21,217 nucleotides of DNA from Lachnospiraceae bacterium (GCA_003446735.1 DMCJ01000164.1:1-21217); one strand, 5' to 3'. Positions 1-7,785 are shown, counted from the stretch's first letter. A program made the numbers and translations. The notes: generated by a model from the letters alone, not told the origin.

Positions 1-65
1 ACAAGGATTCGAACCTTGAAATGACGGAGTCAGAGTCCGTTGCCTTACCATTTGGCGATAGCCCA
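1..65 (-). tRNA. tRNA-Gln (anticodon CUG), 3' end cut by window edge
   Basis: Read on the minus strand the tRNA starts TGGGCTA at position 65. It has a D arm GCC...GGC, an anticodon arm ACGGA-CTCTGAC-TCCGT with anticodon CTG, a five-base variable loop, and a T arm CAAGG-TTCGAAT-CCTTG. Only the first base of the 3' acceptor strand is inside the window, so about six acceptor bases and the discriminator are missing. The acceptor start and the CUG anticodon identify it as glutamine-accepting. It has its own promoter immediately upstream and lies 95 bases downstream of a glutamine synthetase gene on the same strand. More tRNAs may follow beyond the left edge. Confidence 0.93.
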
Positions 66-70
66 TCAGC

Positions 71-106
71 AAGAACGATTATACACAAAACCGAAATAAA
101 AATCAA
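71..106 (-). promoter_or_regulatory. sigma-A-type promoter for tRNA-Gln
   Basis: On the minus strand a -35 box TTGATT (101-106) is followed by a 17-base spacer and a perfect -10 box TATAAT (78-83). Transcription would begin near position 71, about six bases before the tRNA 5' end, which is the usual geometry for a tRNA promoter. It lies in the gap after glnN and explains that otherwise gene-free stretch. I see no convincing glnN terminator hairpin between 107 and 160. Confidence 0.85.
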
Positions 107-160
107 GTACTTTTTTAAAATAGCTTTGAATCGTTCCTGTTTTAGTATTTTGCGGGGTTT

Positions 161-2272
161 TCAGACTTCAAACATCAGCTCTCCGTATGTGGGGATCGGC
201 CACATATCCTTGTCGACGATCATCTCGAGTTCGTCGGCGGGAGCACGGAGCTCATCCATGATGGGACGGATGACATCTTTGTAATAGAATGCTTTTTCCT
301 TCGCGCTTCTTATCTCGCTCGCATTCTTTTCTTCATTCTTAAGTTTAGCCAATGCTGACTGCATGGCACCGATCCTTTTGGTCACAGAACATAACATTTC
401 CGAAAGAGCGGAAGCATCAGCGCCTGCACTTTTAACGGAGTTTACGGAATCTGCCAGAACGCCGGCATATTCCACTGCCGCGGGTATTATCTGCTTTCCT
501 GCCATGTCTATCATCGTAAGAGCTTCGATATTGATCGTCTTAGCGTATGTTTCGTATATGATCTCCTGTCTGGATTCAAGCTCGCCTCTTGTATAGATGC
601 CGAATCTTTCGAAGAGTTCAACGGCCTTGTCCGAGGTAAGGGTATCTGCGGCCTCGATCATGGACTTGATATTGGGAAGTCCTCTTCTCTCGGCTTCCTT
701 TACCCATTCGTCGGAGTATCCGTTTCCGTTAAAGATTATCCTCTTGTGCTTTCTTAAATACTTCTTTATAAGGTCATGGACAGCGATCTCAAAATCTTCT
801 GCTGCTTCAAGCTCATCTGCCGCCTCTGAGAACGCCTCGGCCACGATCGTATTTAATACGGTGTTGGGCTCTCCTATGGAATCGGAGCTTCCTACCATAC
901 GAAATTCGAATTTATTTCCGGTAAATGCAAAAGGTGAAGTCCTGTTCCTGTCGGTCGCATCCTTATCTACATCTGGAAGAGTCGAAACACCGGTCTCAAG
1001 CTTTTCGCCGGAGATCGAACTTTCGGCAAACCCCGTCTCAACAAGCTGCTTTATGACATCTTCAAGCTGTTCTCCCAAGAATACCGAAATGATCGCCGGA
1101 GGGGCCTCATCTGCGCCTAATCTGTGATCGTTGCCAACGTCGGAAGCTGACTGTCTTAAAAGATCGGCATGTTTATCAACAGCCTTTAAGATACACGCAA
1201 GTACCAGAAGGAACTGTACATTGTCGTTGGGCGTAAGACCCGGATCCAGGAGATTAACACCGTTATCGGTGGATATCGACCAGTTATTATGCTTACCCGA
1301 ACCGTTTACTCCCGCATAAGGCTTTTCATGAAGAAGGCATCTTAAATCGTGTCTTATGGCCACTCTCTTCATAGTCTCCATAACGATCTGGTTATGATCT
1401 ACCGCCACGTTAGCTGTCTCGTATATAGGTGCCAGCTCATGCTGAGCGGGAGCAACCTCGTTATGCTGGGTCTTAGCGGTAACTCCGAGCTTCCAGAGTT
1501 CCTCATTAAGATCCTTCATAAAGGCTCCGACTCTTTCCCTTATGACTCCGAAATAATGGTCATCCATCTCCTGACCCTTGGGAGCGTTTGCTCCGAAAAG
1601 AGTACGGCCGGCAAACATAAGATCCGTTCTCTGCTTATAGTAATCGGCATCAACAAGGAAGTATTCCTGCTCGGGCCCCACATAAGGAGTGACCTTGGTC
1701 GCCTTGTCATTTCCAAATAATCTTACGATACGAAGAGCTTCTTTTGAAAGGACCTCACAGCTTCTTAAAAGCGGAGTCTTTTTATCAAGGGCTTCACCGG
1801 TATATGAGCAGAATGATGTAGGTATACAAAGTATCGCACCTGCCGATGACTCTTTTATAAATGCCGGAGATGTGATATCCCATACGGTATATCCTCTTGC
1901 CTCAAAGGTGGAACGAAGTCCTCCCGAAGGGAATGAAGACGCATCGGGCTCACCTTTTATGAGCTCCTTTCCGGAAAACTCCGTTATCATCTTTCCCATC
2001 TCATCGGGATGAGTAACGAAAGCATCATGCTTCTCGGCGGTAAATCCCGTAAGAGGCTGGAACCAGTGGCTGTAGTGAGTGGCGCCTTTTTCCATGGCCC
2101 ATTCCTTCATCGCCTTAGCCACAACATTAGCGGTTGCCATCGTAAGCTCTCCGCCGTGTTCCATGACTTCCTTAAACTCTTTGTAGACATCCTTGGGAAG
2201 TCTCTGCTTCATCGTACCTAATGTAAATACATTCTGTGCGAAGATCTCTTCTGCGTTTACTGCCTTTTCCAT
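161..2272 (-). CDS. glnN: glutamine synthetase type III (GlnN)
   Basis: ATP-dependent ligation of ammonia to glutamate in the cytoplasm, as in the large class III glutamine synthetases of Bacteroides, cyanobacteria and clostridia. At 703 residues it matches that class (about 700) rather than GSI (about 450). Visible signatures are SFPSGGLRSTFEARGY near 113-128, GPEQEYF at 199-205, NEVAPAQHELAP at 271-282, NGSGKHNN at 323-330 and LGADEAPPAII at 385-395; these include the glutamate, metal and ATP-binding motifs typical of the fold. The ATG overlaps the stop of trhP by one base (TAATG), with an AGGAG site nine bases upstream, so translation is probably coupled to trhP. No separate promoter is visible, which would make glnN the last gene of the ireB operon. 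A tRNA-Gln gene follows. Confidence 0.96.
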   Translation of the reverse strand: MEKAVNAEEIFAQNVFTLGTMKQRLPKDVYKEFKEVMEHGGELTMATANVVAKAMKEWAMEKGATHYSHWFQPLTGFTAEKHDAFVTHPDEMGKMITEFSGKELIKGEPDASSFPSGGLRSTFEARGYTVWDITSPAFIKESSAGAILCIPTSFCSYTGEALDKKTPLLRSCEVLSKEALRIVRLFGNDKATKVTPYVGPEQEYFLVDADYYKQRTDLMFAGRTLFGANAPKGQEMDDHYFGVIRERVGAFMKDLNEELWKLGVTAKTQHNEVAPAQHELAPIYETANVAVDHNQIVMETMKRVAIRHDLRCLLHEKPYAGVNGSGKHNNWSISTDNGVNLLDPGLTPNDNVQFLLVLACILKAVDKHADLLRQSASDVGNDHRLGADEAPPAIISVFLGEQLEDVIKQLVETGFAESSISGEKLETGVSTLPDVDKDATDRNRTSPFAFTGNKFEFRMVGSSDSIGEPNTVLNTIVAEAFSEAADELEAAEDFEIAVHDLIKKYLRKHKRIIFNGNGYSDEWVKEAERRGLPNIKSMIEAADTLTSDKAVELFERFGIYTRGELESRQEIIYETYAKTINIEALTMIDMAGKQIIPAAVEYAGVLADSVNSVKSAGADASALSEMLCSVTKRIGAMQSALAKLKNEEKNASEIRSAKEKAFYYKDVIRPIMDELRAPADELEMIVDKDMWPIPTYGELMFEV

Positions 2273-3537
2273 TACTGCATTCTCCTGCTTTCTGTTCTTA
2301 ATATATCATTGACACCGGCTTTCTTATCTATCGATACAAAAAGCTTCTGTTTTGAGTGCGGCGCACTCTCCATTTCGTTTCCTTCTTCATCGTGTATATA
2401 TAATACCGTGGCCTTAAGATCCATGCCGTCGGGTTTCATTATATCAATAACTTCGCCTTTTGCAAACTTATTCTTCTGGGTTATCTCTATCCTGCTGCCT
2501 TCATCCGTCTTTGTGACCGCTTCTACGCGTCCCAAATATACGGCGTCGCTGTCATATGTATTATTATCGTATATCTGAGATTCCTCGGATGGTTTTCCGA
2601 AATAAAAGCCTGTCGTAAACTGCCTGTAAGTACACTTTTTTATCTCTTCTTCACATCTGGGAAGGATCTTTTCATATTCATCCATTCCAAGCGCATAGGC
2701 ATCAAGAGCCATCCTGTATGCCCTTGTGATGCTTGCCACATAAAGCGCGGTCTTCATCCTGCCCTCGACCTTTAAGCTGTTGATCCCTGCCTCTGCAAGC
2801 TCGGGAATATGACCTACCATATTAAGGTCCTTGGAATTGAATATGAATGTACCTCTCTCATTTTCATAAACAGGAAGATATTCACCGGGGCGCTTCTCCT
2901 CCATGACGGAATATTTCCATCTGCAGGGATGTGTGCACTCTCCGTGATTTGCATCACGACCGGTAAAATAATTACTTAAAAGACATCTTCCCGAATAGGA
3001 AATACACATCGCACCGTGAACGAAGGATTCGATCTCCATGTCATCCGGGATGTTTTTTCTGATCTCGGATATCTCTTTTAATGATAATTCTCTTGCCGTG
3101 ACAACACGTTTTATTCCCTGATCATACCAGAATTTAAAAGTCCTGTAGTTGGTATTGTTTGCCTGTGTGCTTAGGTGGATCGGCACATCCGGGCATATCT
3201 CTTTTGCTATCATTATCATCCCCGGATCGGCCATGATAAGTCCGTCGGGACGAAGATCTTTCATTTTTGTAAAATATGCTTCTGCCTCTTTCAGATCTTC
3301 GTTGTGCGCAAGGATGTTAGCCGTAACATAAACCTTCTTTCCGAAGGAATGGGCGTATTCTATGCCCTCTTTCATATCGGCATCATCAAAATTCTTTGCC
3401 TTTGCGCGAAGCGAAAAGACATCGCCGCCTATATATATCGCATCCGCGCCATAATAGACCGCAGTCTTAAGGACTTCGAGACTTCCTGCCGGTATCAGTA
3501 ATTCGGGTATGTAGTTTTTGTTTTTTTCATCGCTCAT
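2272..3537 (-). CDS. trhP: U32 family tRNA U34 hydroxylation protein (TrhP)
   Basis: Peptidase U32 family protein. The Bacillus YrrN/YrrO and E. coli YegQ homologues act in prephenate-dependent hydroxylation of uridine 34 in tRNA (ho5U); they are not ordinary proteases. With the ATG at 3537 the protein has 421 residues. It shows the family N-terminus PELLIPAGSLEVLK, the FVHGAMCISYSGRCLLS motif, and four cysteines (about 178, 185, 201, 205; spacing C-x6-C-x15-C-x3-C) suited to an iron-sulfur cluster. The preceding gene is trmR, which methylates the ho5U product. A longer frame from GTG at 3582 adds 15 residues encoded by a palindrome and has no ribosome binding site, so I prefer the ATG, although its own site (GGTG) is weak. 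Bacillus has two copies in tandem; here there is one. Function is by homology. Confidence 0.93.
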   Translation of the reverse strand: MSDEKNKNYIPELLIPAGSLEVLKTAVYYGADAIYIGGDVFSLRAKAKNFDDADMKEGIEYAHSFGKKVYVTANILAHNEDLKEAEAYFTKMKDLRPDGLIMADPGMIMIAKEICPDVPIHLSTQANNTNYRTFKFWYDQGIKRVVTARELSLKEISEIRKNIPDDMEIESFVHGAMCISYSGRCLLSNYFTGRDANHGECTHPCRWKYSVMEEKRPGEYLPVYENERGTFIFNSKDLNMVGHIPELAEAGINSLKVEGRMKTALYVASITRAYRMALDAYALGMDEYEKILPRCEEEIKKCTYRQFTTGFYFGKPSEESQIYDNNTYDSDAVYLGRVEAVTKTDEGSRIEITQKNKFAKGEVIDIMKPDGMDLKATVLYIHDEEGNEMESAPHSKQKLFVSIDKKAGVNDILRTESRRMQ

Positions 3538-3554
3538 ATCGCACCGTAAATTTA

Positions 3555-3583
3555 TGTGACAGCGTACCAGGCACCGTGTCACA
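3555..3583. repeat. REP-like imperfect palindrome at the trmR/trhP junction
   Basis: The arms TGTGACA (3555-3561) and TGTCACA (3577-3583) are exact inverted repeats. The 15 bases between them form a second, shorter inverted pair around an AGG centre, with two mismatches next to the outer arms. A third partial copy (GTGTCAC) lies just beyond, at 3586-3592. The palindrome contains the stop codon of trmR and occupies most of the gap before the trhP ATG. The core resembles the GGTGCC-GGCACC palindromes I recall as scattered in many bacterial genomes, but I could not search for other copies, and I see none elsewhere in this window. Confidence 0.7.
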
Positions 3584-4229
3584 TTGTGTCACTGACGGTA
3601 AGCGCCACTCCGTCGCCTATAGTCAGGATCGAAGTAGACAGTCCGTCCGTATGATTTAATGTGTAAAGGTATTCCCTCATCCTCTTATGGATCGTGCGGT
3701 CTCTTCTTGTCACCGCGAATTTGGATTCTATCACCGTTCCGTCCTGAAGGACGTTATCGGAAAGTATCATCCCACCCGGTTTTAAAAGTCTTAGAACATC
3801 GGGCAAAAATGCCCCGTATTGTCCCTTGGCCGCATCCATCAGGATAAAATCAAATTCACCCTCGAGGTTCTTTAATATATCCGCTGCATCTCCTTCAATA
3901 AGTGTGATGCTTTTATCTTTATCAAACCTTGCAAAATTATCCTTTGCTATCGGGATCCTTTTCTCGTATTTTTCTATGGTCGTTATCTTAACATCCGGGC
4001 CCGCAAATTCCTTCATCAATAAAGCGGAAAAACCGATCGCTGTTCCCACTTCCAGGATATGCGCCGGTTTTTTATAAGTAAAGAGCGTCTTTATAAGGCT
4101 CTGTACTTCCTTTTTGATGATAGGTACATCGGTATCAAGTGCATAGCTTTCCAGTTCCTCAAGATAGGGCGGAAGTATATCCGCAAGAGAACCGATGTAA
4201 GTGGCGAACCTTTCTTTATTCTCCGCCAT
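3579..4229 (-). CDS. trmR: tRNA 5-hydroxyuridine methyltransferase (TrmR), class I O-methyltransferase
   Basis: SAM-dependent O-methyltransferase of the YrrM/TrmR type, which converts ho5U34 to mo5U34 in tRNA and so follows TrhP in the pathway. Of 216 residues (ATG start at 4229), EVGTAIGFS at 60-68 is the SAM-binding glycine loop, TTIEK at 83-87 holds the acidic residue that usually contacts the ribose, DAAKGQY at 132-138 and SDNV at 157-160 match metal- and substrate-binding motifs. The gene overlaps the 3' end of the mltG-like gene. An in-frame GTG at 4238 would add three residues and cannot be excluded. The last residues (SDTM) and the stop fall in or next to the palindrome at 3555-3583, so the native C-terminus may have been altered by that element. 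Confidence 0.92.
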   Translation of the reverse strand: MAENKERFATYIGSLADILPPYLEELESYALDTDVPIIKKEVQSLIKTLFTYKKPAHILEVGTAIGFSALLMKEFAGPDVKITTIEKYEKRIPIAKDNFARFDKDKSITLIEGDAADILKNLEGEFDFILMDAAKGQYGAFLPDVLRLLKPGGMILSDNVLQDGTVIESKFAVTRRDRTIHKRMREYLYTLNHTDGLSTSILTIGDGVALTVSDTM

Positions 4230-4743
4230 CTTCTTCACTTTCTTCGGACTCGGAGCCGCCGTTATCGATATAATCGTCGCTCATTTCATCCTCATCCATT
4301 GTCTCTGTAACTACAGTGGCATTTGAAACAGGTTCCGCATTCTCATCCACTTCGTAATCTCCGGTCTCACCGTCTCCTTCGGGGAAGGCACCGATGACCG
4401 CCATTATCTCCTGGGAACTCATGGATGTGTTGAGCGCATAAACGCCGGGAGTCACGTTTTCCCTGTACTCGGAAAATCTTTCCTGAACATAGAATAATTT
4501 CCAGTCCTTGGTAAGACCTGTCTTCTCAAAATATTCGGCTATGTCCTTTTCACTCATGCTGTCGGTGATCGTTACTTCCACGTCCCTTCCGGGAAAAACG
4601 TCCGCAGGGATGTCGGCAAAAACGTTATATCCGAAATTGTATGCCTCGTGGGAAAGGTTGTAGACAAAATAGATTATGGCTACGGTTATGCCCAGCCTTA
4701 TCACCATTCCGAGTAAAGATAGCACTACATTTTTAACACTCAT
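4216..4743 (-). CDS. MltG/YceG-like membrane protein lacking the catalytic domain
   Basis: A 175-residue protein from the ATG at 4743, which has a GGGAG site eight bases upstream and overlaps the ylbF-like gene by 11 bases. Residues 8-28 form one membrane helix. Residues about 55-120 match the small LysM-like subdomain of MltG (VTITDSMSEKDIAEYFEKTG, then a PGVYALNTSMSSQEIM stretch). Residues 122-175 are a strongly acidic, probably disordered tail. Full MltG lytic transglycosylases have about 330-380 residues with a catalytic glutamate in a following domain; that domain is absent here. The gene sits exactly where mltG (yrrL) sits in Bacillus, between the DUF1292 and trmR genes. It may be a regulatory or structural remnant. 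I assign no enzyme activity. Confidence 0.82.
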   Translation of the reverse strand: MSVKNVVLSLLGMVIRLGITVAIIYFVYNLSHEAYNFGYNVFADIPADVFPGRDVEVTITDSMSEKDIAEYFEKTGLTKDWKLFYVQERFSEYRENVTPGVYALNTSMSSQEIMAVIGAFPEGDGETGDYEVDENAEPVSNATVVTETMDEDEMSDDYIDNGGSESEESEEDGGE

Positions 4744-5092
4744 TACCTGCTCCCTTGGAGTAATCGAAATCCTCGGCAAACGCCATGGATATCTGCTCGT
4801 TTATTTCCTGAAACATCCTGCAGAATGCAAGCTCTTTTTCAAGGAAATCCGACACCAGCGGTATCTTGCGAAATTCTGCATACTCGGCTTCAAATCTGTC
4901 GACCTCGTCAAACAGCCTGTCTCCGTCAACGGAGTCCTGCATCTCAAAGTTCTTTTTTCGAAAGTCCCTTATCTGTCTCTCAAGCTCAGGGTTCTTTTCA
5001 ACCTCGGCAAGAACAGCGAAATAATCCGTGGCAACCTTCGTTTTTCTTAGTTTCTCTATGAAATCCTTCGTCGCCTGTTCGTATTCGGTCAT
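4733..5092 (-). CDS. YlbF/YmcA family protein
   Basis: A 119-residue, mostly helical, charged protein (for example NPELERQIRDFRKKNFEMQ) fitting the YlbF/YmcA (com_ylbF) family. In Bacillus, YlbF, YmcA and YaaT form the Y-complex, which helps RNase Y process mRNA and affects competence and biofilm formation. Here the gene starts six bases after the RNase J stop, with its GGAGG site inside the last codons of that gene. The context therefore points to RNA processing, but partnership with RNase J is inference. I cannot tell which paralogue it matches. It ends in cysteine (NEC), and its stop lies 8-10 bases inside the next gene. Confidence 0.85.
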   Translation of the reverse strand: MTEYEQATKDFIEKLRKTKVATDYFAVLAEVEKNPELERQIRDFRKKNFEMQDSVDGDRLFDEVDRFEAEYAEFRKIPLVSDFLEKELAFCRMFQEINEQISMAFAEDFDYSKGAGNEC

Positions 5093-5098
5093 CTGCGA

Positions 5099-6751
5099 TC
5101 AAACCTCCATAAGGATCGGCAATATGATGGGACGCCTTTTTGTCTTCTTCCAGAAGAGATCTCCAAGTTCATCTCTTATAGCCGATCTGATCTTATTCCA
5201 GTCGCTTATCTGTCTTTCATAGAACTTATCCATCAGTTCTATCACGATTCCTCTGGCTTCGTCAATAAGCTCATCGGATTCCTTTACATATACAAATCCT
5301 CTCGATACGATTTCCGGCCCGGATACCACCATATTGCTGGATGATTCTATGCTCATTACTACGATAAATATTCCGTCTTCGGAAAGCCTCTGTCTGTCTC
5401 TTAATACGACATTTCCGACATCTCCTACACCGAGTCCGTCGACATATACGGCTCCGGCGGGGACCTTTCCTATCACTCCGGCAAATTCATCCGAAAGCTC
5501 GAGTATCTCTCCCGAGGACATTATCAGGATATTCTCCGAAGAATAGCCAAGCTCCTTTGCAAGTGAAGCCTGAGCCTTTAAATGCCTGTACTCGCCATGT
5601 ACGGGGATCGAGTATTTGGGACGCACGAGATTGTAGATAAGCTTTATCTCTTCCCTGCAGGCATGTCCCGAAACGTGGGTATCCTGGAAGATCACATCCG
5701 CACCTTTGGCGTAGAGTTCGTTTATTATCTTTGATACGGCCTTTTCATTTCCGGGTATGGGATGGGATGAGAATATCACCGTATCCTTAGGTCCTATCGA
5801 TATCTTTTTATGCATGCCCTGCGCCATGCGGCTAAGTGCTGCCATGCTCTCGCCCTGGCTTCCCGTTGTTATGATGACCGTTCTCTCGTCGGGATAATCC
5901 TTTATCCTTTCGGCTTCGATGAGTGTATCATCGTCTATCTGAAGGTAGCCGAGCTTCCTTGCGGTATCGATGATATTAACCATGCTGCGGCCTTCCACGA
6001 CTACTTTCCGGCCGTATTTATTTGCGGAATTTATGATCTGCTGAACCCTGTCAACATTTGAAGCAAAAGTCGCGATTATTATCCTGGTATCGGAATGCTC
6101 CGCAAAAATAATATCAAAGGTCTTTCCAACGGTTTTCTCGGACTGGGTAAAGCCTTCTCTCTCTGCATTGGTGGAATCGCACATGAGCGCGAGAACACCC
6201 TCTTTTCCGAGCTCCGCAAATCTCTGAAGATCTATGGCATCACCGAAGACAGGCGTATAATCAACCTTGAAATCTCCCGTGTGCACGATGGTACCGGCGG
6301 GTGACGAAATGGCAAGTGCCGCCGCATCCACGATGCTGTGATTCGTTCTTATGAATTCAACGGAAAATTGTCCGAGACGGATCGTCTCACCGAATCTGAC
6401 CACTTTCTTCTCAACGAGATCGATGATCCCGTGTTCTTCAAGCTTGTGATCTATTATGCCCATGGTAAGCTTCGTGGCATAGATGGGAACGGGCACATCC
6501 TTTAAGACGTAGGGAAGTGCACCTATATGATCCTCGTGGCCGTGGGTTATGACAAACCCGAGTATCCTGTCGAGGTTTTCTTTTAAATATGTTACATCCG
6601 GGATAACAAGGTCGATCCCGAGCATGTCATCCTCGGGAAAGGCAAGTCCGCAGTCGACAACTATGATGTTATCCTCATATTCGAAGGCGGTTATGTTCAT
6701 TCCGATCTGTTCGAGTCCGCCTAAAGGAATGATCCGAAGTCTGTTATCCAA
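5099..6751 (-). CDS. rnj: ribonuclease J
   Basis: Metallo-beta-lactamase/beta-CASP ribonuclease with 5'-3' exonuclease and endonuclease activity in RNA decay and rRNA maturation. Of 550 residues (family about 555), the metal site HGHEDH is at 70-75 (TH before it), with H138 and D160 (HTGDFKVDYTP) as further metal ligands. The beta-CASP region follows (FASNVDRVQQII at 230-241; SSHPIPGNE at 328-336; SGHA at 361-364; PVHGE at 383-387) and then the C-terminal domain. The start is a TTG at 6751, five bases after a GGAGG that lies in the last codons of the DUF1292 gene. The N-terminus is short, without the usual lysine-rich leader. Its position between the DUF1292 and mltG-like genes differs from the Bacillus order. 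Another RNase J may exist elsewhere. Confidence 0.96.
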   Translation of the reverse strand: MDNRLRIIPLGGLEQIGMNITAFEYEDNIIVVDCGLAFPEDDMLGIDLVIPDVTYLKENLDRILGFVITHGHEDHIGALPYVLKDVPVPIYATKLTMGIIDHKLEEHGIIDLVEKKVVRFGETIRLGQFSVEFIRTNHSIVDAAALAISSPAGTIVHTGDFKVDYTPVFGDAIDLQRFAELGKEGVLALMCDSTNAEREGFTQSEKTVGKTFDIIFAEHSDTRIIIATFASNVDRVQQIINSANKYGRKVVVEGRSMVNIIDTARKLGYLQIDDDTLIEAERIKDYPDERTVIITTGSQGESMAALSRMAQGMHKKISIGPKDTVIFSSHPIPGNEKAVSKIINELYAKGADVIFQDTHVSGHACREEIKLIYNLVRPKYSIPVHGEYRHLKAQASLAKELGYSSENILIMSSGEILELSDEFAGVIGKVPAGAVYVDGLGVGDVGNVVLRDRQRLSEDGIFIVVMSIESSSNMVVSGPEIVSRGFVYVKESDELIDEARGIVIELMDKFYERQISDWNKIRSAIRDELGDLFWKKTKRRPIILPILMEV

Positions 6752-7015
6752 TCAAACCTCCCCGATGAACTTTATATCATCCAGAAGATCTTCGAAAACA
6801 GTAGATACCGCCGAAAGTTCATTGTCATCCGAAACGATCTCATATATGCCTTCTTCGTCTTCTTCCCCAGACACCTCTTTTAAGATCATGGCATCCGCAT
6901 CTCCGTCCTCTTCTTCCGTGACCAGGAGATAATTGATGCCTCCGAGTCTTGTCTGCTCCAAAACATACAGGGAGATAACCTCTCCCTCATCTGTTGTTAT
7001 TTCTATAGTTTCCAT
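6752..7015 (-). CDS. DUF1292 family protein (YrzB-like)
   Basis: An 87-residue acidic protein with the DUF1292 pattern: an N-terminal beta segment (IEITTDEGEVISLYVLEQ), a central INYLLVTEE segment followed by an acidic loop, and a FEDLLDD motif near the end. Function is unknown; in Bacillus the counterpart yrzB follows yrrK (ruvX), as here. The start has a GGAG site six bases upstream, after the RuvX stop. The final codons GGG GAG GTT TGA supply the ribosome binding site for RNase J. A short hairpin (CCGGA/TCCGG) sits between it and ruvX with the RuvX stop codon in its loop. Confidence 0.88.
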   Translation of the reverse strand: METIEITTDEGEVISLYVLEQTRLGGINYLLVTEEEDGDADAMILKEVSGEEDEEGIYEIVSDDNELSAVSTVFEDLLDDIKFIGEV

Positions 7016-7030
7016 TTTTTCTCCGCCGGA

Positions 7031-7465
7031 TCATCCGGTTGTTTTGTTCTTAAGGCCTGCCATGTAGTCATCTAATATATATCCGGCTGCTATGGCATCC
7101 ACATGTTCTTTTTTCTTTTCAGGTGAAAGCCCTGCCTCATCCATGAGCATATCGGCGCTTACGGTGGTAAGCCTCTCATCGACCATTACGGGCGTTATGC
7201 CCGTGCGCCTTTCGACCATGGAGGCAAATTCTCTTGAAAGCCTTGCACGCTCACCTTCACTGCCGTCCATGTTAAGAGGCAGTCCGATCACGATGTCGGT
7301 GACACCGTATTCAACGATGAGTTCTTCGATGCGGGCTAAGGTCCGTCTTAACTTATTCTCCTGCTTGCGCCTTATGATCTCTATATCCTGAGATGTTATC
7401 ATAAGAGGGTCGCTCACAGCCACGCCTACGGTCTTTGACCCGTAATCAAGAGCCATTATCCTCAT
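7031..7465 (-). CDS. ruvX: RuvX/YqgF Holliday-junction resolvase-like nuclease
   Basis: RNase H-like fold protein of the YqgF family, implicated in Holliday junction resolution and in pre-16S rRNA processing. The 144 residues include the N-terminal metal motif MALDYGSKTVGVAVSD, the IVIGLPLNMDGSEGERA motif near the middle, VDERLTTVSADMLM, and a final DAIAAGYILDDYM helix carrying conserved aspartates. Length and motifs are normal. It starts three bases after the ireB stop; its GGAG site is made by the last codons of ireB. Both genes and their order match the Bacillus yrzL-yrrK pair. Confidence 0.94.
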   Translation of the reverse strand: MRIMALDYGSKTVGVAVSDPLMITSQDIEIIRRKQENKLRRTLARIEELIVEYGVTDIVIGLPLNMDGSEGERARLSREFASMVERRTGITPVMVDERLTTVSADMLMDEAGLSPEKKKEHVDAIAAGYILDDYMAGLKNKTTG

Positions 7466-7468
7466 GCT

Positions 7469-7753
7469 TTACTCCACGCTGCCCGGCTGCTCCTGATCCC
7501 ACTTGTTGGACCTTATATATTCCTTTAACATCTCTTCGACAAGCTCGTCACGCTCCACCTTCATTATGAGGCTTCTCGCGCTCTTATGGCTTGTGATGTA
7601 GGTGGGATCTCCGGACATTATATATCCGACCACCTGACTTACGGGATCGTAGCCTTTCTCCGTGAGTGCTTCGTATACGGTGGAAAGTACGATCTTAACG
7701 CCGTTCTCCGGCTCATTTACTTTGAAAAATTGTGTATTCGCTAAATCTTGCAT
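7469..7753 (-). CDS. ireB: IreB family regulatory phosphoprotein (UPF0297)
   Basis: A 94-residue protein of the UPF0297/DUF965 family. In Enterococcus, IreB is phosphorylated on N-terminal threonines by the PASTA kinase IreK and lowers cephalosporin resistance. The family core VKIVLSTVYEALTEKGYDPVSQ (broken here by length) is followed by VVGYIMSGDPTYITSHKSAR, and an N-terminal NTQFF supplies one threonine at residue 7. The usual two-threonine N-terminus is therefore shortened. A GGGGTG site lies seven bases before the ATG. It is the first gene of the operon after a promoter candidate at 7786-7814. Confidence 0.93.
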   Translation of the reverse strand: MQDLANTQFFKVNEPENGVKIVLSTVYEALTEKGYDPVSQVVGYIMSGDPTYITSHKSARSLIMKVERDELVEEMLKEYIRSNKWDQEQPGSVE

Positions 7754-7785
7754 GTTTTCACACCCCTAACCACATAGATATTGTA

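Noticed and set aside
107..160. Terminator after glnN
   Set aside because: There are A/T-rich runs and a small AAGTACTT palindrome but no GC-rich stem followed by a T tract on the minus strand.
597..1127. Plus-strand open frame of 176 codons opposite glnN
   Set aside because: It is serine-rich and low in complexity, has no family match I recognise, and lies wholly inside the well-supported glutamine synthetase gene.
3538..3582. Fifteen-residue N-terminal extension of TrhP from a GTG
   Set aside because: The added residues are encoded by the palindrome, no ribosome binding site precedes the GTG, and the family normally begins close to the ELLIPAG segment.
4216..4743. Frameshift that hides an MltG catalytic domain
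   Set aside because: The next gene begins within the last codons of this one and the previous one overlaps its start, so there is no room for the missing domain in another frame.
7016..7046. CCGGA/TCCGG hairpin between ruvX and the DUF1292 gene as a terminator
   Set aside because: The stem is only five pairs, lies over the ruvX stop and is followed by the next gene's ribosome binding site and A-rich, not T-rich, sequence.
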